64,000 nt of DNA from Anopheles merus (GCF_017562075.2 NC_054082.1:15349286-15413285); one strand, 5' to 3'. Positions 1 to 12,200 are shown, numbered from the stretch's first letter. The notes: generated by a model not told the origin, from the letters alone. Translations and numbers: made by a program.

Positions 1-590
1 ACGAACTCGAGCAGATCGACCAGCTGCTGCACGTTTTCGTGGTCCAGCTTGTAGCCGATCTGGATCTGCAGCAGCATCGGCAGGGCGATCTGCAGCGCCT
101 CGACCAGCGGCGTCCGGTCGAGCTTCTTCAGGATAAAGCTAAGAAAGACGATGTGATCCAACGTTACATCATTGATTTGGTGACGTATCAGCTGCAGCAG
201 CACCGTGATGATTTCGCTGTTCGTGTGCACCCCGAGATAGGTGAGGATCTTCAAGCACTCCGTAATGTCGTTCATCAGGAAGGTGCGTGACTCGAAGCGC
301 ACATTTTGGCACAGCTCCGCAAACCGGGGATGCTTGAGGATCTGGTCCGAGCGGAGCGTGCTTTTGCTATTTTTCTGCAGCTCGAACAGTGTCTTGAGGG
401 CGGGCAGTGTGTACACGTGACGGTCCTGCTTGGTGCGGCTGATGGTGGGCAGGAATTCGAGCACCTCCTTCGCATCGGTGGCAGATTTGAGCAGGCCGAA
501 GTAGGACGAGGGCGTACCGTCGGCGGGTTGTATCTCCCGCCCGGTCACACAGTAGAACCGGCGAAGTATGCTACGCTGCTGGCTAAACAT
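1..590 (-). CDS. FAST-kinase-domain (FASTKD)-like mitochondrial protein, N-terminal part
   Basis: The minus strand is open from an ATG at 590-588 to the window edge: 196 codons plus two bases, so the gene is 3'-truncated by the window. The first 15 residues (MFSQQRSILRRFYCV) are Arg-rich with no acidic residue, as in a mitochondrial targeting presequence. The rest is Leu-rich helical-repeat protein, with segments such as FLMNDITECLKILTYLGV and TPLVEALQIALPMLL that resemble the N-terminal helical region of FASTKD proteins (TBRG4/FASTKD4-like). Those act in mitochondrial mRNA processing and stability. The diagnostic FAST_1, FAST_2 and RAP domains would lie left of the window, so the family call is inference from resemblance. 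Codon use is GC3-rich like the other real genes here. The gene is divergent from PSME4, with start codons 1349 bases apart. It could instead be another mitochondrial helical-repeat RNA-binding protein. Confidence 0.6.
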   Translation of the reverse strand, partial: MFSQQRSILRRFYCVTGREIQPADGTPSSYFGLLKSATDAKEVLEFLPTISRTKQDRHVYTLPALKTLFELQKNSKSTLRSDQILKHPRFAELCQNVRFESRTFLMNDITECLKILTYLGVHTNSEIITVLLQLIRHQINDVTLDHIVFLSFILKKLDRTPLVEALQIALPMLLQIQIGYKLDHENVQQLVDLLEF

Positions 591-816
591 ACGCAACAGC
601 AAACCATTGCGAAACATACTCTGACCACTAAAATAAAGCAGGATTTATTAGATAACAAGTGCTGGGGAGACGCTAAGCTTACGGGATGGTACGCGCGAAT
701 TTCGTCTTTTTTTTTTTTGCTCTCCGCGGGTGAATTGTGTATATTTTGGTAATCAAAACAGCAGCATGCATGTTGATCATATGGAATGTGTCAAATTGTA
801 GGACGGTTTTGACAGT

Positions 817-831
817 TTAGAAGTGTTGCCA
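817..831 (-). promoter_or_regulatory. Motif-1-like core promoter element, FASTKD-like gene side
   Basis: On the minus strand this reads TGGCAACACTTCTAA. It lies about 230 bases upstream of the minus-strand start codon at 590 and matches 14 of 15 bases of the plus-strand element at 1249. Resemblance to M1BP/Ohler motif 1 suggests a housekeeping-type promoter element. Function is inferred. Confidence 0.4.
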
Positions 832-1248
832 AAAATACGAAGCTGAATCGTGCTGCCAGCTGTGCAAAGGAGAAACAGTTTTTGATTATGAGAATTATAA
901 ATTCTAGAAATCCTTACCTACAGATTAATTCCCGTTGTAATAAAGTATTTAATGTGAAATAATGGCGACATCGTTGAAATGTGAAATGAAAGCATCCTAG
1001 AAAAGGAATAAACCGCGTTTAGCTCATACCCCCAACACTAGATAGCGCTGTTAGCCAGACGACTCTATTTATTGTATTTGATGGTGTGTTGTTATCTATT
1101 TATTTGTGCAAAACTATTTTCTTTATTTGATTGACATTTTTAAAACATTTTTATATTTTCTAACAGCCGTTGTTAAAAATATCCATGTTTTTGTAATCGT
1201 TTGTTTCTTCCTTGTACCCACCCTGTGGCAGCGACCGCGAATCGCAGA

Positions 1249-1263
1249 TGGCAACACTGCTAA
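1249..1263 (+). promoter_or_regulatory. Motif-1-like core promoter element, PSME4 side
   Basis: On the plus strand this reads TGGCAACACTGCTAA, upstream of the PSME4 5' UTR. A second partial copy, CCAACACTG, follows within about 10 bases. It is the inverted partner of the element at 817-831. Function is inferred from the paired arrangement and similarity to motif 1. Confidence 0.4.
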
Positions 1264-1939
1264 TGTCACCAACACTGTCGAGCTGCCTCTCGCTTGTGGT
1301 GTGTGAAAAAATGTCGAACGTAATGACTGTTCAGAACGAGCGAGAGAGAGTAGTGGCGTTTTGTCACTTTGCATTCATTAAATAAACGCAAAGGTTTAGT
1401 TTTGTGTGTTTGTTCCAGCGAGAAAACGGAAAACTCCCCTCCCTCACGCGAGTAAATAATTTGTCCAGTCATTGTGGCCGTGAAGAGACTAGAGTGCATT
1501 TCATTCCACAACGAACGAACGAGAGTTGGTGTGCGTACGGAGCAGGAAGCAGGAAATTCGTTCCGTCCGTGTCGACGAGAGACTGCCAGAGTGTCCGAGT
1601 TTCAGCAAAACATTCCCAGGCTCAGGGTGCGATGTGCGTTGGGAGAGGTGCAATCTGTAGCGATATCGAAATAGTCTGAAGCGCAATATTGGATGCACGG
1701 CAAACGCACACAGCACGGCGACAACAACGGTACAACGAAACGAACGAAGGTCGCCCATCGTGTCGTCAGACATTTGAGACGCAGACCCAGCGCAGGAAAA
1801 GGGTTTTGAGATCTGCAACCATCAGCGAACATCGAACAGTCTGTGCCTGCGTTTTTTATCGTTAGGGAAGAAATCGCTTAGCTAGTGCATCCTTAGTTTC
1901 CGGGTGGTGCAACGGTGTCGTGCGAGAACGACCACCACG

Positions 1940-4900
1940 ATGGCACAGTCCCTCTCGACGGAGTCGTGCTCGTCGCTGAGCACACTGGCGGAAACGGATA
2001 CGACCAGCTCGACCGTGGTGGACGACGAGAGTAGCGACAGTATCGAGCAGAACCGGCCGAAACGCAATGAGCGCCACGAGAAGCTCGGGTTCAAGCCGCA
2101 GAAGGAGCTGTTCTGCAACAAATTTCTACCCTACACGGAGAAGCTGGACGATGAGTCACAGGCCAACCTGGAGCGTATCAAGAACAATCTCGGCAAGGCG
2201 GTGGCAATGCGCGAGATGGGCCCCGCAGTTATGCTGAACATCCGGAACTTGGTGACGTAAGTGGGGTGGGGGATTAATAATGGCTCTGCAGTGTGTTGTG
2301 GCAAGGTTTTCTAATGATGTATGTGCCCTTTTTGTTGCAGATATATTAAACTGTACGGCATGAAGTTTTCCAAAGAGGATCACGTGAAGTTCGTACAGCT
2401 GCTGCTCGAAATGCTCGTCATTCCCAAGCTCGATCCGGATGCTATTAACAAAATCAGCGAAGCAATCTTCTTTCTACTACGGTACGTTACAGCCCGATAC
2501 CGTTGTCCCCGCCTGTCCCCTGCTAAAATATTTATTTTGTTGTTTTTTTTAGCAAGCGCGAATGGCTCAGTACGGAAGATTTGCAGATCGAGTGGCGACC
2601 GCTGTACGATCTGTTCCATCTGGTCGTGTCGCGGCTAAGCAAAAAGGGTGAACTGTTCAACACCACATCGTAAGTAGAACGAAATCTGTGTCTGTTTGTT
2701 TTACACTCGTCCCAAGCGCGTATTTTCGAGTCCATGTGCTTAGAGCGTTCGTCGTTCGAAATGTTGTTCGGGGGTTTTCGTTTCTTTGTTGAGTAAAATC
2801 CGTTCCTCCACCAATTTGCGTACCCCCTGCAGGAAGAACCGAAACGAAAGCACGAAATCACCGCTGGCACTGTTGCTCGAAGCCGCCGCCGAGGAGATGG
2901 GCTACGATGTGTCCACCGTGGCCCAGTATCTCGGTATCGAGATGGACGCTAATGGACAGGAGAAAGCGTAAATCATTTTGTTTTGTTTAAATTGTTTTGA
3001 TTCCTTCTCCTCTATTCTGGCTACCGCTTTCCCCATTCCCCGTCATTGACATTCTTCTTCGGGTTCATTCGGCGCGGACATTATCGTATGTTTTAAATGG
3101 TGGTGCTAGGCCAGCGATCGGCAAACTTTGGGACGGAAAACGCCATTTCTTATAAAAATGATCGTTGAGCTCCACGAGCAGAGCCATCTAGATGAACGCA
3201 AAGAGAAAATGTATGAAAGTTCTATGACATGTTTGAACGGTAAAGAGCCGCATGCGGCCCGCGAGTCATACTTTGCCGATCGCTGTGCTTGGCCATTTGC
3301 AATTCTATGGATGGATATTTAAAAAGACAAAAACACTCTCCTCCTCTTTCTCCTGGTTACCCTTATTCTATAAAGTCTCCAATGGTAATGGTGTTTATTT
3401 TGTTTTGTTTTGGGAGTTGTGTAGCAAGGCTATTGCAGGTGTGTGTGTGTGTGTTTAACTGAGGATAAATGGTAGAAAAGAAAGGCTAATTTTGCTGTAA
3501 GTGCGCGCTAGAGAGAAAGCGAGAATGTGTCGAGCTGTGTAGTTGCATCGTTGTTGCATCATTGCATTCTCATGTTCATGGTAGATTTAATCGTACAGGC
3601 ACTTGGGCACGTGTCTTCCGGCGCTATTAACATCAATGGAGTATGGGGTGGACCATGAACCATGGACACTCTGTTTTCATCGCAGAACCATTGTCCACTA
3701 AAATTTGCTGCACATACTTCCTTGGGACAGTATTAACGAACCAAAAGTTAGGAAATCACCGGTCGGTGTGGTTTTCATCCTCCGCTTTAGGTACAGAGTG
3801 TTGCGGTACCTGCTTCGCTGCCGGTTATATGTACCCAAAACTGGCGAGGAATAACAAAGCATTCTAATGTTCTCTCCCTTTTTTCCCCAGGACCATGGAG
3901 GCCAACCTGCAATGTGCAATACAAGTGTGTACACCGTAAGTATTTCCCGCTTCTACACGAACAAGGACCACATTTTCCATTTTTGCTTGTAACAATGGCC
4001 TTCTCTCTCTCCCTTCCCTTCTCGATAGCTACTTTCCGCCGTCCGCAATGCAGGAAATATTGGACGAGCTGATGCCGCGGATACAGCCCCTGGACAATGG
4101 TAGCGGTTGCGAGGTGGTCACCATACTGAACATCTTTCTCAACTACGAGCAGGGGTACGAGCTGTGGTTCGACAAGCTGATGTCGATCTGGAACGCGTAC
4201 CACAACCCACCGTGGGCGGGCGACCTGATGACGATGTTTGCGGTGGTTGGGCTGAAGAACATCGGCCACATCGACTGGGAGCCGCACATTCCGACCATGT
4301 TTGCGCGCATCACGCGCGCGATTAACTTCCCCGTGAACTACCGCAACACGAAGGGGGGCCGGGCGAATGGGCTGCAGCCGGACGCGATCGCGACGTGGAT
4401 TGTGTCAGCGCTGGGGCCGCGCAGCAGCGCCCAGCAGTACCTGAGCACGTTCATGTCGACGATCGAGTCGTACCTGCATCCGGCCAACACGGGCAAGTGG
4501 GTGAAAATGTTGGGCGAAATCTTGATCCTGCTGCCGCGGTTCTTCATCGATCGGCTCGTGGTCGAGCGGTATCGCAAGGGGCACCATATCCGGCCGATAC
4601 CGAGCGAGCACAAGCTGACCGAGGAGTGCATTACCGCGTTCGTGGAGTGCATGAAACCGGTCGCCCTGCAGGCGATGTATTCGCGACTGAACCCGCAGGA
4701 GGTGGGGAAAATATTCCAATGCTTGGCCGACCTGCGGCCGGCCCTGATCATTCCGACCATTATCGAGCGCGTGTACACGAGCCTCGATTCGTTGACGGAG
4801 CCGCGCAAGCTGACGGCCGCCCTGCACGGGCTGATCGGTGTGTCGCGTGCGCTCGTGTCGGGCCACAAGGGCTACACCGAGGGCCGCACGCACGTGATAC

Positions 4901-7900
4901 CGCTGTTTCTGGCCACCCTGCCCGGGATCGATGGTAACGATCTGATGAAAACGGTCATCACGTTCCAGTTCCTGACGTCGGTGGCGTTCCTGATACCGAT
5001 CATCGATTGCTCGCAGGCGGGCCAGCACCACACCAACCTGACCGACGACGAGCGGCTGCTGTGCGAGCAGACGGCCGACTTCGAGAGCTTCGCGCTGCAG
5101 TATCTGGACCGGCTGTTCCTGCTGATCGAGAACAGCTCCACCAACAACGTGCGCATGGAGCAGTCCGACCTGGACACGGCTCGCTCGAAGGCGGAATCGC
5201 TGCTCGAGCCGATGGTGCAGACCTGCACGCACGGCATCATGGGCCAGTCGTCGGATAAGATTGTGGCGGCCGCGGCCAAGAAGCTGATGGAGTTCGTCCA
5301 GACGCGCCTGTTCGAGCAGAACGTGGCCGGCCAGCTGGTCGGTTGTCTGGTGCGCCTGTTCGCCCGCATCCACGGCAGGGAGGTGTTGCGCGTGCTGCTG
5401 CCGCACGTGCTGCGCCTGATCGAGGACTACATGGGCGAGCACGACGAGGTAGAGGAGCTGGAGAAGCACAACGACGAGATGCTGTACTATCTGGTGCTGC
5501 TGTCCAACCTGGTGCGGGGCGATCCGCGCATCATACGCAACTACGTGGACGATCTGCTGCCGACGCTGGACCGGCTGGCCAAGTTTAAGTGCAAGCGCGT
5601 CGCGCGCTATCTGGCCCAGATCGTTGGCAATCTGATGAACAACATGTCCACGGTGCAGACGATGGACATTCGCAACAGCCCGGACTGCTTCCAGAAACCG
5701 CTGTCGGAGATTGTGCCGGTGAAGCGGTGGGGCGAAAAGATGGCCCCGGACGGTAAGATCGAGTGGCGCGTCCCGGACGAGGGCGCTCGGGCGGTCTGTG
5801 AGCGCATTATGCATCGCTACCTGCCCGGGCTGCTGGCCAAGCTCGAGCAGCACAGTGCCGGGGAGGTGACGTTGCCGCGGGAAGAGCTGCACCGGAGCGT
5901 TATGATGGTGCAGGCGCTCATTCGCTGCTACAACTTTCTGCCCAACTGGACGGACGAGGAACCGATGAAGCTGTTCGAGACGTGCGTCGATTTGCGCGAG
6001 CTGCAGCTGAACGTGACGCTCGGGTTCGAGGGGCTGGAAATCCGCATGCCGGGCGGGGAGAACGTGCGCAAGGCGATCATACGCACGATTGCGCGGCTGC
6101 AGGACCGCCTGCTGGAGGTGTCGGAGGACGACACGCAGACGCTGAAAGCGATCGTCACGCTGTACGAGAAGGTGCTGCTGCGCAAGCACCCGAACGGGTC
6201 GTACGAGATGCAGCTGAAAACGTTCAACTCGACCAAGCGCTTCCAGACGTACCAGCTGACGCGCTGCAAGCGGGACGTCCGGGCGGTGGTGGTGACGCGC
6301 GTCATCATACAGCAGGACTGCCGGGACGAGATGAGCCTGCCGCTGTTCAGCGCCACCCATCTGGAGGTGATGAAGAAGCTGCTCGAGCTGTCCGTCTCCT
6401 ACTACTCGACCGTGCGGATCGAGGCGCAGGCCAAGCTGCACGACATGCTGTACCTGTTCCCGTACGCCTACCCGTTGCTGACCGATCGCATCGTGGAGTG
6501 TTTGCAGCTGGACGCCAACACGAACCACGAGCGGTTCAAGGGCATCCTGTGCCTGCTGTTCATCAAGCGCCGCGGTCGGCTGATATCGCAGAACAACTGG
6601 GAGTATCTGGCCCGCGTATGGCCGGCGCTGCTGCGCTCCAAGTTGTCGGAGAAACCGTCGATCGTGAAGCTGGTGGACGGGCTGAAGAAGATGATCGACG
6701 GCCAGTCACCGACCTACCTGCTGGAGGTGGACATTGGCGAGAAGGTGGTGGAGCGTGCCCTCGCCCTGCGTACCCGTGTCGATGAGCTCGATCTGGCGGC
6801 CGGGCAGGCGGCCAGGGCGCGTGAAAACAAACGCAACATGGAGCTGTTCCAGCAGCTGATTGCGGACATTGTGCAGACGGTCGAAACGAGCAAGCTGCAC
6901 CTGCGCTACCACTATCTTGCCTCGGTCATGCTGATCAACTTGTGTCACCCGTACGCCGAACATCCGCCGTCGGTAACGCGGCTCACCGTGCACCACCTCA
7001 TACACGACTCGGTGACCGAGCGCAAGCTGGCCATTCAGCTGCTGCTGGGCATATTCCGGCAGCAGAAGCGCCCGCAGAAGAAGTGCGTCATGAACCCGCT
7101 CGAAATAGTCGCCCGACTGGCCGGGCAGGATGGCGGCTCGGTTCCGCCCAACCCGGGCTCGAACGTAGCGCCCGGCTATCGGGACGACAACATGTGGCTC
7201 CAGTACGACGTGGCGCGGGTGCCGAAAAGTCAGGCCGAGTGGGACGAACCGCGCTACATGTACACGGTCGAGGGGTGCTTCGGCTGGACGCAGGGCTTCA
7301 AGATGTACGCGCCGAGCGCGGAGCAGCCGAAGCTGGACCGCACGGTGGACGAGCTGAGCGAGCACGAGCGTACCATTTTTGAGTTTTTCGACCAGCAGGA
7401 AAACGTCGACACGCTGATGCGCTTCTGGTCGCTGGAGGAGAAGAAGGGCCGGGACGAGTTCAGCGGGTCGCGCATGCTGATGATCAAGATGCTGTTTAAG
7501 CTGTTCGGCGACCGGCTGCTGGATCGGTTCCTGTGCCATATGAAGCGGCTGATCGAGGACAAGGCGACCGAAAGCAACCACCGGTGCGCGGTCGAGGTGA
7601 TGACGGGCATAATGCGCGGCGCCAAGCACTGGCCGTACGAGAAGACGCGCAGCATGTACGAGCGGCTGGTGCCGCTGATCCGGCTCGGCATGCAGAACGT
7701 CACGGTCGACACGGACATGTACTGGGGCATGTGTTTCGCGACCGCGGCCCAATCGATGGACCCGTCCAAGCAGCACTGGCTGCACGAGGTGCTGCTGGAG
7801 GATCCGCTGCAGGATGCGAACAGCTTCAGCGACTGCAACCGGCTGTACTGTCTGCAGGGCGCGTTCAACCAGCACGTCTGGCGCATGGCGAGCGTTGCGC

Positions 7901-9261
7901 ACCGGCTGCTGGACTACCTGAAGCCGCACCTGGACCACCCGTTCCAGAGCTTGCGAGAGCGGTTGGGCAACACGCTGATCAACATCTTTGAGGGCGATCT
8001 GCGCTTCGAGGGGTATGAGTGTAGGGCGATCTCCCCGCAGCGCAGCGAGATGATTGCGTACGTGATGCCAAAGCTTGCCATCCTGCTGCAGAAGGATCCG
8101 GAACCGCCGAAACCGAAGCTAGCGGCGGCGGGTGAGATGCAAATGGAGGTGGAAGGAGGTACGCCCGACGAGGACAGCGAGTATGTGAAAGCGGTACGAC
8201 TGTTTAAGACGAGTAAGTTACGCTACGCGATTCTGATTATTTCTTCGTTCACTTTGTACAACATCACATTGCGTCTGTCCCCACAGTTGCCCACTGGATC
8301 ACGTACACCATCCATCGGTACTCGAACGGCAACGAGAAGGAGTACTTCGAGCTGCTGCCGATCGCGTGCCGGCTGGAGCGTTCCGAGCAGGACCAGGAGC
8401 TGAGCGAAATCTGCACACTGCTGCTGGCCTTCATCTCCCAGGCGCTGACACTGCCCAACTGCATGGACGTGGCGCTGGCCAAGATCGACGAGGTGTCGAA
8501 GATGTCGTTCTGGTCGGCCCGGCGTGCCGTGATCGATGTGCTGCAGGTGCAGGTCTTCTACAACATGACCATCATCCTGAGCCGGCCCGAATGGAAGGCG
8601 AAGGTGCAGGAGATTGTGCTGCGGCTGCTGGAGGACAGTGTGGTGGAGGTGCGCGAGAAGGCGGCCGAGGTGCTGTGCGGGCTGGTGCACTGTTCCTTCC
8701 TCACTGCGACCGAGGAGCTGCTCGAGCTGTTCAAGCGCAAATGTCGCACGAAAATTATCCGCTCCAAGCGCATCCGGGTCGAGGCGGCGAGCTGTTCGAG
8801 CGAGGTGGCCCGAAATGAAAAGTAAGCTGATTGTCGTGTCTGTCTGTTTGCGAGTAGGGTTTAAATAATGTCTTTTTTCTTTCTGCAGTGCGGAAGCGAA
8901 TGCCGTCCTGGCTCGGCATACCGGTGTCCTCGGACTGTGTGCCTTCATATCCGCCTACCCGTACGAAGTGCCTGAGTTTGTGCCGAACGTGTTCGAGCAT
9001 CTCGGTGCCCATCTGAACGATCCGCAACCAATACCGGTAATGGCACGAACAAAAAAAAAAAAAAAACCCCAAACCATGGCCTTCTGAGCTTGTGTTAAGT
9101 TTCCATTCCTCTTTCTGTTCTCGCAGGCTACCATTCGGAAAACGATGGGCGATTTCAAGCGCACCCATCACGACAACTGGGAAGTGCATCAGCTCAAGTT
9201 CACCGAGGATCAGCTGGCGGTGCTGAGCGATCTTACGATTCCTCCGTCGTATTACGCCTAA
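1940..9261 (+). CDS. PSME4: Proteasome activator complex subunit 4 (PA200/Blm10 family)
   Basis: Eight coding exons: 1940-2256, 2341-2481, 2553-2669, 3891-3935, 4029-8212, 8287-8821, 8889-9036, 9127-9261. All junctions are GT-AG and keep frame, giving 1873 codons plus stop against about 1843 residues in human PSME4. The ATG at 1940 has A at -3 and G at +4; the frame extends a little upstream but without another ATG. Family-specific blocks include YIKLYGMKFSKEDHV and WRPLYDLF near the N-terminus, IGHIDWEPHIPTMF after residue 207, and AHLNDPQP, FKRTHHDNW and a terminal SYYA at the C-terminus. In the family the protein is a HEAT-repeat solenoid that caps the 20S proteasome in an ATP- and ubiquitin-independent way and acts in degradation of acetylated histones; the last three residues (YYA) are the HbYX-type gate-opening tail. 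Exon 5 of this list, 4184 bases, carries three quarters of the protein. Confidence 0.97.
2833..2971 (+). other. Candidate alternative terminal or poison exon of PSME4
   Basis: A good acceptor (CCCCCTGCAG) ends at 2832. After the TC left by exon 3, the reading frame continues in phase for 46 codons, including LALLLEAAAEEMGY and VAQYLGIEMDANG, to a TAA at 2969-2971. The codon use looks like real coding sequence. There is no useful donor before the stop: the weak GTATCG at 2934 would break the frame of the next exon. Inclusion would therefore give a product of about 237 residues that lacks almost all of PA200, or trigger nonsense-mediated decay. No canonical AATAAA lies between the stop and the next exon, only variants such as TATAAA near 3370. 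I do not recognise the peptide. Confidence 0.5.
3112..3285. mobile_element. Non-autonomous hAT-like MITE
   Basis: A 174-base element starts CAGCGATCGGCAAA and ends with the reverse complement of that sequence, so the terminal inverted repeats match over at least 14 bases. It is flanked by 8-base target duplications TGCTAGGC (3104-3111) and TGCTTGGC (3286-3293), matching 7 of 8. The CAG start, the 8-base duplication and the GATCGGCAAACTTT and GCGGCCCGCGAG motifs fit the hAT superfamily. There is no transposase, so it is non-autonomous. It lies in PSME4 intron 3. Confidence 0.8.
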
Positions 9262-12200
9262 ATCGTAAGCACCGCAAAGCTGAGCTTCTGCACTGAACCG
9301 CAGAGACGGTTTATTATAGGCTTATAGGTTATAAAGCGTTACTATTTCGTATCGTAGTTTTAGAACTGCCCGCAAAATCACGCGAGGGAACGACAATGAC
9401 CATGGGAGGTGGTATTCAAATTAGTTCTATACGTTATTTTCTTTCTAATGCCTTTCTAATGCCGAACATTAGTAGCAGCAGCAGCAGCAGCACACGCCCA
9501 GCCAGATGGGAATGGCCAGCTGCACAGAATGTAGGCGATTTTCCGTCGCCTAAGACACACGTGCTTATCGCACAAAAAAAAATAATAGAAACCGAAACAC
9601 AGTTCCGTGGAAGGCTGTGTGGGTGGGTGTGTGTGTATGTGGTTTGTAGAAAAAAGAAGGTGGCAACGGGATTAGGTCAGCTGACTATAAACGATTATAT
9701 AAAGGGATAAGGTTTAGGCACGGTTACAGAACAACGGTTACGCATCGTTTTTAGGTTGTGTATTCATTAAGCTCGCACGCGTTATTAGCGTTACACTGTG
9801 GCATTCTAGCGCGACAGCGCGCCAAGACATTGATGGTGGTGATGGAGAATAATGCTTTACGGGCACAGGGGACGAGGGGGGCGCATTCAATAAAACGGAA
9901 GCCAATCGTATATTGGGAGTGATTTCAACGTAAACACATCCCCCAAATGTTGATCGATTGTGTGGTGCGCACTGTGAAAGAAACGCTGCCTGTTAGCAAT
10001 GCACAGTAATGTATACTTCATTCGTTGTTTTTTTTTAAATCGAAATAGAGGTTTTATTATTAGAATTTACTTACATAAGATTTCTTGTTCTTGTGTGTGT
10101 GTTTGTGTGTATGTTTTTAACCGTTTTGTTTGGGTTTTTAAACTTTTGCAGCTGGCCATCGGTTCGTGCTTACACTTTTCTCATTTAGCGGCCCTCAGCA
10201 ATTGCTCAGCCGAAGCTGCTGGTTCTCTTTCGCAGTAGTGCCCTTCCCTTAGGGTTAATGCCACCACTCACTTTACACTAAAGTTTATTGATAAGTTCTA
10301 GAGTTCTTTGGGTGCATGTTTGTATTCGGGGTTTTGTTGTTGTTGCTTTCTCTTTCCCTCTTCCTACAGTTACTATCCACTCGAAAGTTCATCTGCAATC
10401 TCTCTACGCTGTCCCCACTTAAACGGTTTGTTAGAAGGTGTGTTAGAACGTTTGTGTGTGTGTGTGTGTGTTGGTTTTATCAATTACTTTGCTTTTGCTT
10501 GTGTATGTGTATGTGTGTGTTTACTGTGAATGTGTACCGTTGTCGTCCATTTCCTCTGCGGGGGGTTTCCTGCGTTTTTTTTGCTCTTTTGTTTCGTTCA
10601 TTATTTTCCTTTTCATTTTCACTAACTGAGGGGACAATTCTAAGAATTGGGGTATCGCTTATCTAGAGTGTTATTACAATACGGTTTTTGCCTAGATTGT
10701 GTGTTGTGTATTTGTTTTCTTGCTTTGTGTATCTCTTTCGCTCTTATTTAGTTTGCTGTTCGTTTTCTGTAGTTTGTTCTTTTACGGGTGTGTGTGTGTG
10801 TTTTTGTTTGTTTATCTTCACTTCTTTCTTTTCGTTATTAATTGTGTATATTTTAGCTCTCTTTCTTCGTTTTTGTTTTTGTGTTTGTTTTTCTCTTTCT
10901 TTCTATCTCTCTCTCTCTTTTTTCATCGGGTTGTTTCTTTGTTTTATTCCTCTGTTGTGGATAATGTTTGCTAATGTGTTTTATTACTAGATTACGGGCT
11001 TGATTAGCGGGCATTCAAAAAACTCCGTGGCGGTAGTGTCGGGCGCATGATGGGGATTTGTCTTTTTTTTTCCTTTTTTTCATAAATTTGTCACACCCTG
11101 ACGCGTCTTGCAGCATGGGTTTTTGTTGTTGTTGTTGTTGTCATACTTTCATAAATGCTACAGTTTTGTTTTTTTCTTCTTATTTTATGTCTACGCGTTA
11201 TCCCGCCTCAACTACAGAGTTTGCCACACGTTTGCTCCTCTTTGCTTCACTGTTAGCAAACAGGTGGCCGCTTTTATGATGCGCGGCCAAAACCACGGAA
11301 CATGGACTGCTGGATGTATGAAAATGGTCGGACAAAGTAAGGGATGAGATATGTGTATGCCAAACAAAAAAAAAAAAAGAGAAGCATAAACGCAGATAAC
11401 ATTAACAATAAGGTGGGCTAATAACGCACAATACAGTTCAACAAGGGCGTACATGACTTTTAAACAAATCCGTAATGGAATAAAGAACCAGGCGTCAACC
11501 TTTCTCGCTGCTAACAAATTTCCCCTTTTTTCGTCTCGCTTGTGGTACAAAATCTAAACGCAACATACACTGTCCCAACAACAGGCCCGGCAAGGGACGG
11601 AAACGGGCAGCTTTAAACCGAAAGCATGGGAGCAGCAAGTTGCATTTGGTTTCCCTTATTTCGTCTGGTTTTGGGCGCTTTCTTGTTTTGATTCGTTAGC
11701 TATGCTGGCGATGAGTATTACTTAAAGTAACTATATTCATGTACGTGATAGTGATGATGATGCGGGTATGGATATAATACGGGTGATAATACGCTACGAA
11801 CAATTGATAAGAATGATACGATGATGATGATGATAATGATGATGATGATGATTGTTGGAGCCGTGTGTTGGATTGGTCATGATTCACAATTCCGCGTACT
11901 TCGTGTTTTGCTAACTTGCACCTCACGTTCAACATTCGCAGTCGCAGTGAAATTGCACATTTTTGCACATGTTTTGTAACAATATGGGTCACTTTTTCCT
12001 CTTCTTCTTGTGTGTGTGTGTGTGTTTTTTTGCAGTGAGAGCTTCCTTTCGCGGGAGGGAGGGGTGAAAGAGCTCACCTGCCTAAAAAGGACACACCTTA
12101 ACTCGCACTACTAACGGACCTTTTCTGTCTTTCTTGCTTTGGATCACAATGAGTTGCTGCTGCTTACATATGGGGGGAAAAAAACTATGTCCTTACCCTG

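Larger units (their letters stand above)
591..1939. promoter_or_regulatory. Divergent promoter region and 5' UTRs of FASTKD-like gene and PSME4
   Basis: This 1.35 kb has no convincing coding sequence and separates two genes transcribed outward. The best signal is a 15-base motif, TGGCAACACTKCTAA, found at 1249-1263 on plus (sense for PSME4) and at 831-817 on minus (sense for the FASTKD-like gene), matching at 14 of 15 positions. Its core resembles the fly M1BP/Ohler motif 1 (YGGTCACACTR). No clear TATA box was seen. The PSME4 leader probably starts downstream of about 1260, which would give a 5' UTR of several hundred bases. Start sites are inferred. Confidence 0.5.
2670..3890 (+). other. PSME4 intron 3, long intron with an extra exon and a MITE
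   Basis: At 1221 bases this is the only long intron of PSME4; the others are 67-93 bases. It runs from a strong donor (GTAAGT) at 2670 to a pyrimidine-rich acceptor ending at 3890. It holds a stop-containing candidate exon at 2833-2971 and a small inverted-repeat transposon at 3112-3285. The remainder is AT- and GT-rich with no further coding signal. Confidence 0.85.

Noticed and set aside
1904..1939. Upstream extension of the PSME4 start
   Set aside because: The frame is open but begins with GTG, not ATG. The ATG at 1940 has good context.
4405..6528. A 707-codon open frame on minus across PSME4
   Set aside because: It is the antisense shadow of the GC3-rich PSME4 exon. Its composition is Leu/Gln/His/Arg-rich with no domain, while the plus frame matches PA200 along its length.
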